Positions 1 through 5,384 of a stretch of DNA of 9,123 bases are shown one piece after another (position 1 is the first letter of the stretch; the number at the start of each line of letters is the position of its first letter). The translations under genes were made by a program, and so were the position numbers. Under the pieces are notes generated by a model that saw nothing but the letters and a program-made list of their open reading frames with translations, did not search any database and was not told the origin of the DNA. The DNA is taken from the NCBI GenBank assembly GCA_964423835.1, contig CAYRGJ010000059.1, positions 1-9,123 on the forward strand, read 5' to 3'. Origin of the DNA: JAFGCL01 sp964423835 (GTDB lineage: Bacteria > Chloroflexota > Dehalococcoidia > UBA2247 > RBG-13-53-26).

Positions 1-1426
1 AGCGCAGGTCCTCGGTGTCCTCCGGCCAGCCCAGCGTGGAGTGGGGCCAGAGCCCGGAGCTGAACCAGGTGTCCAGCACGTCCGGGTCTTGCTGGATCCG
101 CGCGGAGCGGCAGCGGGCGCAGCAGCCGGGCCTCTCCACCTCCACGGTGACCTCGCCGCAGTCGTCGCAGTACCACGCCGGGATGCGATGGCCCCACCAC
201 AGCTGCCGGCTGATGCACCAGTCGCGGATGTTCTCCATCCAGTTCAGGTAGACCTTCTGGAACTGGTCCGGGATGATGGTGATCTCCCCGCTCCTCACGA
301 CCTCGATGGCGGGCCCGGCCAGAGGCCCGGCCTTGACGAACCACTGCAGGCTGGCCCAGGGCTCCACCACCGTGCCGCAGCGCATGCAGTGGCCGACGGC
401 GTGAGTGTGAGGCTCGATCTTGACCAGCAGCCCCTCCCGCTCCAGACGCTGCAGCAGGTCCTCGCGGCAGGCGAAGCGGTCGAAACCATCATACGGCCCG
501 GCCTCCCGGTTCAGCGATGCATCCTTCTTGAAGATGTTGATCAGGGGCAGGCTGTGGCGCTGTCCGATCTCGAAGTCCACCGGGTCGTGGGCCGGCGTGA
601 TCTTGAGCGCGCCGGTGCCGAAGCTGCGGTCCACGGCCTCATCGGCTATGACTGGGATGGGGCGCTCGATGACCGGTATGGCCACGGTCTGGCCCACCAG
701 GCCGGCGTACCTCTTCTCTTCGGGGTGCACGGCCACGGCCACGTCGCCGAACATGGTCTCGGGCCGGGTGGTGGCCACGATCAAGTGCCCCGGCTGGCCC
801 ACCATAGGGTAACGGATGTGGTACAGGTGGCCGGCCGTCTCCTCGTGGGAGGTCTCCAGGTCGGACAGCGCCGTCTGGCAGCGGGGGCACCAGTTGATGA
901 TCCTCTCGCTGCGGTAGATGAGCCCCTTCCGATAGAGGTTGACGAAGGTGGTGGCCACTGCCCGGACCGGCCCCGGGTCCAGGGTGAAGGTGTCCCGCGT
1001 CCAGTCACAGGAGATGCCCATCTTCTTGTGCTGGTCGTTGATGCGCTGGCGGCACTTGAGGGCCCAGCTCCAGGTCCTCTTCTCGAACTCAACGCGGCCG
1101 ATGTCATGCCGGGTCTTCTTCTCGGCGGCCAGCTGCCTCTCCACTACCACCTGGGTGGCGATGCCCGCATGATCGGTGCTGGGCAGCCACAGGCTGGGCT
1201 CGCCCATCATGCGGTGCCAGCGAATCATGATATCTTCCAGGGTAGCGGTGAGGGCGTGGCCCAGGTGGAGCTCGCCGGTGACGTTGGGCGGCGGCATGAT
1301 GATGGTGAAAGGCTGCCGGGAGGGGTCTATTCTCGGCGTGAAGTAGCCCTTGTCCAGCCAGAATCGATAGATTCTGTCCTCAACCTGTCTGGGCTCGTAG
1401 GCCTTGGGTAGGTCCGCGTGGTGCAT
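1..1426 (-). CDS. valS: Valine--tRNA ligase (ValS), N-terminal 475 residues, runs off the left edge
   Basis: Cytoplasmic class Ia aminoacyl-tRNA synthetase that charges tRNA-Val with valine and edits mischarged threonine. I translated the minus strand from the ATG at 1426 and found it open to the window edge. It shows PPPNVTG followed by the HIGH-type motif HLGH (residues 54-57), TDHAGIATQ (84-92), CP1 editing-domain motifs TTRPET (219-224) and GTGALKITPAHDP (270-282), DWCISRQ (402-408) and LDTWFSS (451-457). Cysteine pairs at 180/183, 347/350, 420/423 and 436/439 look like zinc-binding knuckles. The KMSKS loop, anticodon-binding domain and C-terminal coiled coil must lie beyond position 1; the family is usually about 870-950 residues. 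GGAAAG at 1432-1437 (minus) is a fair ribosome site. It is the last visible gene of the nnr-coaX-coaBC-valS cluster, 27 bp after coaBC. One oddity: Ser83 replaces the usual Gly of the GTDHAG motif. Confidence 0.97.
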   Translation of the reverse strand, partial: MHHADLPKAYEPRQVEDRIYRFWLDKGYFTPRIDPSRQPFTIIMPPPNVTGELHLGHALTATLEDIMIRWHRMMGEPSLWLPSTDHAGIATQVVVERQLAAEKKTRHDIGRVEFEKRTWSWALKCRQRINDQHKKMGISCDWTRDTFTLDPGPVRAVATTFVNLYRKGLIYRSERIINWCPRCQTALSDLETSHEETAGHLYHIRYPMVGQPGHLIVATTRPETMFGDVAVAVHPEEKRYAGLVGQTVAIPVIERPIPVIADEAVDRSFGTGALKITPAHDPVDFEIGQRHSLPLINIFKKDASLNREAGPYDGFDRFACREDLLQRLEREGLLVKIEPHTHAVGHCMRCGTVVEPWASLQWFVKAGPLAGPAIEVVRSGEITIIPDQFQKVYLNWMENIRDWCISRQLWWGHRIPAWYCDDCGEVTVEVERPGCCARCRSARIQQDPDVLDTWFSSGLWPHSTLGWPEDTEDLR

Positions 1427-1453
1427 TGTCGCTTTCCGAGATCGCCCCCCGGG

Positions 1454-2680
1454 CTACTTTGGGCGCCCGGTCTTGCCCGGACTGGTCCGGCCGGCATTCA
1501 GCAGGGCGACCACCTTGTCCAGCACCTTGTGGGCCACCTCGGACTTGGGCAGCAGAGGCAGGGCCTCGATCTTGCCCCGGCTGTCGATGAGGGTCACCTT
1601 GTTGGTGTCGGTGCCGAAGCCGCTCCGGGCCTCCGTTATGTTGTTGGCCACGATCAGGTCGAGGCCCTTCCTGGTCAGCTTGGCCTTAGCGTTCTTTACC
1701 AGGTCTTCGCTTTCGGCGGCGAACCCTACCTTGAGGATTCCTCCCCTGACTTCGCTGATGATGTCCGGATTGGCCACCAGCCGGAGGTCCATCCCGGAGG
1801 CCGATTCCTTCTTGATCTTGCTGCCGGACACCTTCGCCGGCCGGAAGTCGGCCGGGGCAGCGGCCATGATAAGCACGTCCGCCCTGGAAGCGGCCTTTTC
1901 AATGGCATCCTGCATCTGCACGGTGGTGTCCACCCGGACCACGTCGACCCCTATCGGGTCATCCAGGGCCGTCGGCGCGGTGATCAGGGTCACCTCCGCC
2001 GCCCGGTCACGGGCGGCCTCCGCCAGGGCGAAACCCATCTTGCCGGAGCTGCGGTTCCCGACATAGCGCACCGGGTCGATGGGCTCCTGGGTGCCGCCGG
2101 CGCTGACCACCACGCGTCTCCCGGCCAGGTCCGTCTTGGCGCGCAGCGCCTGGCTGATCACGGTCAGTATGTCCTCGACCTCGGCCAGCCGCCCCTTGCC
2201 CTGAGAGCCGCAGGCCAGTGGGCCGGTCACGGGCTCCACCACCTTGAAACCGCGGGCCCGCAGCCGGGCAAGGTTCTCCTGGGTGATCCGGCTCTCCCAC
2301 ATGTTGACGTTCATGGCCGGGGCCAGGATGACCGGGGCCCGGGTGGCCAGCACAACGCAGGTGAGCATGTCGTCGGCGATGCCGGCCGCGATCCTGGCGA
2401 TGATATTGGCCGTGGCCGGGGCGATGACCACCACGTTGGCCCGCTCCGCCAGCGCGATATGCTCGATCTCGAACTCATCCGGGGCCTGGAACATGTCACT
2501 CACCGCCCGCCGGTGGGTGATGCTGGAGAAGCTCAGCGGCGTGACGAACTCGGTGGCGCAGCGGGTCATGACTACGTCGACGCTGGCGCCGCCCTGCACC
2601 AGCTTGCTCGCCAGGTCCACGGCCTTGTAGGCCGCGATGCTGCCGGTGACGCCCAGGAGGACGGTCTTGTCTCTGATCAT
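1454..2680 (-). CDS. coaBC: Bifunctional phosphopantothenoylcysteine decarboxylase / phosphopantothenate--cysteine ligase
   Basis: Cytoplasmic flavoenzyme catalysing two consecutive CoA steps: CTP-dependent joining of 4'-phosphopantothenate and cysteine (CoaB), then FMN-dependent decarboxylation to 4'-phosphopantetheine (CoaC). The 408 residues match the usual length of the fused enzyme. The CoaC half (about 1-180) has GSIAAYK (13-19), the active-site His74, the ATAN segment (89-92), PAMN (121-124) and the substrate-lid Cys157 in ACGSQGKGRLAE. The CoaB half (about 186-395) has SAGGTQEPIDPVR (193-205), NRSSGKMG (209-216), AAAPADFRP (273-281), KIKK (288-291) and a late GFGTDTN (354-360). All catalytic residues I know of for the family appear present. 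Start: ATG at 2680. The next in-frame codons upstream run to a TAG without another usual start, and GAGG lies only 2 nt before the ATG. It follows coaX, which supplies the phosphopantothenate route, and precedes valS by 27 bp. Confidence 0.97.
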   Translation of the reverse strand: MIRDKTVLLGVTGSIAAYKAVDLASKLVQGGASVDVVMTRCATEFVTPLSFSSITHRRAVSDMFQAPDEFEIEHIALAERANVVVIAPATANIIARIAAGIADDMLTCVVLATRAPVILAPAMNVNMWESRITQENLARLRARGFKVVEPVTGPLACGSQGKGRLAEVEDILTVISQALRAKTDLAGRRVVVSAGGTQEPIDPVRYVGNRSSGKMGFALAEAARDRAAEVTLITAPTALDDPIGVDVVRVDTTVQMQDAIEKAASRADVLIMAAAPADFRPAKVSGSKIKKESASGMDLRLVANPDIISEVRGGILKVGFAAESEDLVKNAKAKLTRKGLDLIVANNITEARSGFGTDTNKVTLIDSRGKIEALPLLPKSEVAHKVLDKVVALLNAGRTSPGKTGRPK

Positions 2681-2721
2681 GGCCTCAATATTATCCTAAA
2701 CATGAGGAAAACGCCACATCG

Positions 2722-2748
2722 GGCCCGGCCGCCCGGCGCGGCCGGGCC
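2722..2748 (-). repeat. GC-only hairpin in the coaX-coaBC gap
   Basis: Perfect inverted repeat: GGCCCGGCC (2722-2730) against GGCCGGGCC (2740-2748). Two more pairs close inside, giving an 11-bp stem and a 5-nt loop. In the minus-strand transcript it lies between the coaX stop and the coaBC start. TTTT follows only after about 11 nt, so it is not a canonical intrinsic terminator; it may act as an attenuator, pause or RNA-stability element. The structure is seen; the function is inferred. Confidence 0.5.
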
Positions 2749-2770
2749 GGAGCATCCTCGGGAGCCTGGC

Positions 2771-3538
2771 CTAGCGCCGGTTAAGCTCGTAGATCAGCTG
2801 CAGCCCATACAGGGTGAGATGGCGGTTGACCACCTCGATGATCGGGGTCTCCCTGGCGATGACGTGGGCGTAGCCACCCGTGGCTATGACCTTGGGCTTC
2901 ATGCCCAGCTCCTTTGTGATCCGGCTCACCATGCCCTCCACCAGGCCGGTGTAGCCGAAGATGACGCCCGACTGCATGGCGCTGACCGTGTTCTTGCCGA
3001 TAGCGTGGCTGGGGCGCACCAGCTCGATGCGCGGCAGCCTGGCCGTCCGGGTGAACAGGGCCTCACTGGCCATCTCCATGCCCGGGGCGATGGCGCCTCC
3101 GAGATAGTCGCCTTCCCCGGAGATGACGTCGAAGGTGGTGGCCGTGCCCATGTCGATGACTATGGCCGGGCCCCCGTAGAGCCGGTAGGCGGCGGCCGCA
3201 TTCACGATGCGGTCCGGCCCCACCTCCCGGGGGTTCTCCATGCTGATGCGGACGCCGGTCTTTACCCCGGCTTCAACTACCAGCAGCTTGACGCCCAGGT
3301 AGCTCTGGCACAGGTCCTCTAAGATGGGTACCAGCGGGGGCACGACGCTGCACATGATGGCCTCCCGCAGGTCCTCCTTGGCCACCTGGTGATGCGGCAG
3401 CAGGTTGAACAGCACGGCGGCGTACTCGTCCGGCGACCGGTGGATGCTGGTGGCAATGGAGAGGTTGGTCATCAGCTTGTTGCCTTCGAATATGCCGCAG
3501 GCGATCTTGGTGTTTCCCACGTCTAGTGCTAGCAACAT
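2771..3538 (-). CDS. coaX: Type III pantothenate kinase
   Basis: Phosphorylates pantothenate to 4'-phosphopantothenate using ATP, the first committed step of CoA synthesis, in the cytoplasm. Type III enzymes belong to the ASKHA (acetate kinase/sugar kinase/Hsp70/actin) fold and are generally not feedback-inhibited by CoA; that is family knowledge. The 255-residue length is typical. Motifs seen: DVGNT phosphate loop at 6-10 with Asp6, ENPREVGPDR at 101-110 (the GPDR motif), DMGTATTFD at 129-137, GGAIAPG at 147-153, ATGGYA at 219-224 and the C-terminal GLQLIYELNR. Start: ATG at 3538 with GAGG 8 nt upstream (3547-3550, minus). It lies 45 bp after nnr and 90 bp before coaBC, so kinase and CoaBC would be made from one message. 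The downstream gap carries a strong GC hairpin that could alter the ratio of coaX to coaBC-valS expression. Confidence 0.97.
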   Translation of the reverse strand: MLLALDVGNTKIACGIFEGNKLMTNLSIATSIHRSPDEYAAVLFNLLPHHQVAKEDLREAIMCSVVPPLVPILEDLCQSYLGVKLLVVEAGVKTGVRISMENPREVGPDRIVNAAAAYRLYGGPAIVIDMGTATTFDVISGEGDYLGGAIAPGMEMASEALFTRTARLPRIELVRPSHAIGKNTVSAMQSGVIFGYTGLVEGMVSRITKELGMKPKVIATGGYAHVIARETPIIEVVNRHLTLYGLQLIYELNRR

Positions 3539-3559
3539 CTCTCGTACCTCGATACCGGT

Positions 3560-3579
3560 CCGGCCCTGCTCCGGGCCGG
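3560..3579 (-). repeat. Short hairpin between nnr stop and coaX ribosome site
   Basis: Inverted repeat with 7-bp arms (3560-3566 and 3573-3579) and a 6-nt loop, all GC in the stem. In the minus-strand RNA it lies 4 nt after the nnr stop codon and 9 nt before the coaX GAGG ribosome site. There is no U-run, so a terminator is unlikely. It could influence coaX translation or termination of nnr translation. This is structure only; the role is inferred. Confidence 0.35.
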
Positions 3580-3583
3580 GCTC

Positions 3584-5110
3584 TCAGGCGTTCCTCAGGA
3601 CCACGGGGAGCAGCGGCAACAGGTCGCTGGCCAGCATGCCGGCCTGGCCCATCCGCCGGCGGGCCGCTTCGCCGGCCTGGCTGTGAACGAAGACCCCGGC
3701 GATGGCGGCGCTCCGGGGAGGCAGCCCCTGGGCCAGCAGCCCGGCAATGGCCCCGGCCAGGACGTCTCCCGTACCTCCAGACGCCAGTCCCGGGTTGGCC
3801 GCCGGATTGATCACAGCGGCGCCGTCGGGAAAGGCGATGATGGTGCCGGCGCCCTTGAGCACCACGGTCTTCCCCCACAGGACGGCCGAGTCCCGGGCCA
3901 CGGCCAGGCGCTTCGACTGGACATCAGCTACAGGCAATCCCGACAGACGCGACATCTCGCCCGGGTGTGGAGTGAGTATAGCATCGGGGGGCAGCCTCTG
4001 CCACCACCGCGGCCTCCGGGCCATGAGGTTCAGGGCGTCGGCATCCAGGACCAGGGGCGGCAGCTTTCCCGGCCCGAGCACCAGGGACTCCACCAGGGCC
4101 TGCGCTGACTGGCTCTGCCCCAGGCCGCAGCCGATGAGGAGCGCGGTGGACGCCGCCAGGAAGGGCTCCAGGGCGGCCCCGGCATCCGCCGATACCACGC
4201 CCGGCTCGGACTCTGGAAGGGGCGCATGGGTGGCCTCGGTGAGCTTGGAGGCCAGCACCGGCTGGAGGCTGGCCGGAGCGGCCAGCGTCACCAGCCCCGC
4301 GCCAACCCGCAGGGCGGCCTCGCAGGCCAGGTACATGGCCCCGATGTAGTTGGCGGACCCGCCGCACACCAGCACCCGGCCGAAGGTGCCCTTGTTGGCG
4401 TCGGGGGGGCGGCGGGGCAGAAGGGCCCGGGCCATGTCCGGGGTGATCAACTCCGCGCTGACGTGATCGGCCAGCTGGTCCGGTATCCCGATGTCGGCTA
4501 TCACCAGCTCCCCGGCCAGGCCGGCGCCGGGGAAGATGAACAGGCCGTGCTTTGGATAGCCCAGGGTGATGGTGAGATCCGCCGCCAGGCAGGCGGCGTC
4601 CGCCGCGCCGGTGTCAGCGTTCAGGCCGGACGGCAGGTCCAGGGCCACCGCCTTCAGGCCGCGGTTCCGGGCGCGGGCGTCGCGGACCTCCAGCAGGGCC
4701 TGCCGGAACGCCCCGTCCAGGGGACGGGAGCTGCCGGTGCCGAAGAAGGCGTCGACCACGACCTCCGCCGCCGCCAGCGTCGGGCCCAGCTGCCCGGGCT
4801 CCACCTCCCGGATGCCCCTGCGCCGGCAGAGCCGCATGTTGACGTCCGCCTCGGCCCTGGGCGAGGGCGAGCAGACCGCTACGTCAGCGCCCCAGTCGTG
4901 AAGGTGGCGGGCCACCACCAGCCCGTCGCCGCCGTTGTTCCCCGGCCCGACGAGCACCAGGAAGCGCCGCCCCAGGACGCTGCCCAGCCAGGTCCGGGTG
5001 TGCCGGGCCACGGCCAGGCCGGCATTCTCCATGAGGACCTCCGAGGGCAGGCCGACGCCGGCGGCCTGTTGCTCGATGGCCCGCATCTGGTTGACGGTGA
5101 CGATCTTCAA
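3584..5110 (-). CDS. nnr: Bifunctional NAD(P)H-hydrate repair enzyme Nnr (epimerase + ADP-dependent dehydratase)
   Basis: Repairs hydrated NADH and NADPH (NADHX/NADPHX). The N-terminal YjeF_N domain (about 1-215) epimerises the R and S forms; the C-terminal ribokinase-like domain (about 228-508) dehydrates S-NAD(P)HX at the expense of ADP (ATP in eukaryotes). At 508 residues this is the usual fused length. Motifs seen: GPGNNGGDGLVVARHL (55-70), DAFFGTG (120-126), DLPSGLNADTG (158-168); then NKGTFGRVLVCGGS (239-252), LDADALN (355-361), TPHPGEMSRL (380-389), VLKGAGT (417-423) and NPGLASGGTGDVLAG (439-453), with the GTGD aspartate at 449. The start is TTG at 5110: the resulting MKIVTVNQMR fits the family N-terminus, AGGGG lies 8 nt upstream, and I see no ATG or GTG nearby upstream. 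It is the first gene of the cluster, 45 bp before coaX, with its own promoter. Confidence 0.96.
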   Translation of the reverse strand: MKIVTVNQMRAIEQQAAGVGLPSEVLMENAGLAVARHTRTWLGSVLGRRFLVLVGPGNNGGDGLVVARHLHDWGADVAVCSPSPRAEADVNMRLCRRRGIREVEPGQLGPTLAAAEVVVDAFFGTGSSRPLDGAFRQALLEVRDARARNRGLKAVALDLPSGLNADTGAADAACLAADLTITLGYPKHGLFIFPGAGLAGELVIADIGIPDQLADHVSAELITPDMARALLPRRPPDANKGTFGRVLVCGGSANYIGAMYLACEAALRVGAGLVTLAAPASLQPVLASKLTEATHAPLPESEPGVVSADAGAALEPFLAASTALLIGCGLGQSQSAQALVESLVLGPGKLPPLVLDADALNLMARRPRWWQRLPPDAILTPHPGEMSRLSGLPVADVQSKRLAVARDSAVLWGKTVVLKGAGTIIAFPDGAAVINPAANPGLASGGTGDVLAGAIAGLLAQGLPPRSAAIAGVFVHSQAGEAARRRMGQAGMLASDLLPLLPVVLRNA

Positions 5111-5118
5111 GCCGGATG

Positions 5119-5123
5119 CCCCT
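5119..5123 (-). promoter_or_regulatory. Ribosome binding site that supports the TTG start of nnr
   Basis: AGGGG on the minus strand, 8 nt before the TTG at 5110. It favours that non-ATG start over the internal ATG at codon 9, which would trim the conserved MKIVTVNQ start of the protein. Confidence 0.6.
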
Positions 5124-5141
5124 GCCTTTGTGTGCGGCCCG

Positions 5142-5150
5142 ATTATATCA
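5142..5150 (-). promoter_or_regulatory. Extended -10 promoter of the nnr-coaX-coaBC-valS cluster
   Basis: The minus strand reads TGATATAAT: a perfect TATAAT at 5147-5142 preceded by the TGN of an extended -10 element. No good -35 lies 16-18 bp upstream, as is common for extended -10 promoters. Transcription would start near 5135, leaving about 25 nt of leader before the TTG start. It stands out as an AT-rich island in very GC-rich surroundings. Confidence 0.65.
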
Positions 5151-5152
5151 GA

Positions 5153-5169
5153 GGCGCCCTCTTGGCGCC
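5153..5169. repeat. Paired GGCGCC palindromes upstream of the nnr -10
   Basis: Two GGCGCC hexamers at 5153-5158 and 5164-5169, 11 bp apart, about one helical turn. They sit where the -35 region of the minus-strand promoter would be. A regulator-binding site is possible, but chance is not excluded in DNA this GC-rich. Confidence 0.25.
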
Positions 5170-5288
5170 AGAGGGGCTGGCGGGCACCGGCAGCGCCCGG
5201 CGCGGCGCGGCGGCCGGGCTCGCCGGGGGGCCCGGGGGCCCATCGAGTCCACGAGGCGGCTGGCCGGCCGCCGGCGAGGTTCGGCGCC

Positions 5289-5317
5289 TTTCCATCTGCC
5301 GCATTTTTGGCTATACT
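5289..5317 (+). promoter_or_regulatory. Sigma70-like promoter of the EF-G-like gene
   Basis: TTTCCA (5289-5294, 4 of 6 to the -35 consensus), a 17-bp spacer, then TATACT (5312-5317, 5 of 6 to the -10 consensus). The start would be near 5324, giving a leader of about 60 nt in which I see no riboswitch-like structure. This is the AT-richest point before the gene. The rest of the 274-bp divergent region (about 5171-5285) is GC-rich and holds no gene I can support. Confidence 0.55.
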
Positions 5318-5384
5318 GGGTACTTGATTTGTCTTCGCCTCGCGTTCATTTCCAAGCCAGTAACCGGGAAAGGGGGATGGTGCA

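Noticed and set aside
41..1411. Long plus-strand open frame antisense to valS
   Set aside because: The minus strand encodes an unmistakable ValS here; the plus frame has Gly/His/Asp/Leu-rich low-complexity composition, as expected of a GC-rich shadow, and matches nothing.
1427..1453. T-box riboswitch before valS
   Set aside because: The gap upstream of valS is only 27 bp, too short for a T-box leader, and there is no specifier stem or T-box sequence.
1418..3322. 634-codon plus-strand open frame antisense to coaBC and coaX
   Set aside because: It spans two well-recognised minus-strand genes and the gap between them, and its composition is that of a mirror frame in GC-rich DNA.
3924..3990. 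AT-richer patch within nnr as an internal promoter
   Set aside because: It falls within the conserved TPHPGEMSRL coding segment and no paired -35/-10 could be made out.
4325..4370. Asn instead of His before the KGTFGR motif of the Nnr dehydratase domain
   Set aside because: I believe Asn occurs commonly at this position in otherwise ordinary Nnr proteins, and the catalytic GTGD is intact, so it is not counted as an anomaly.
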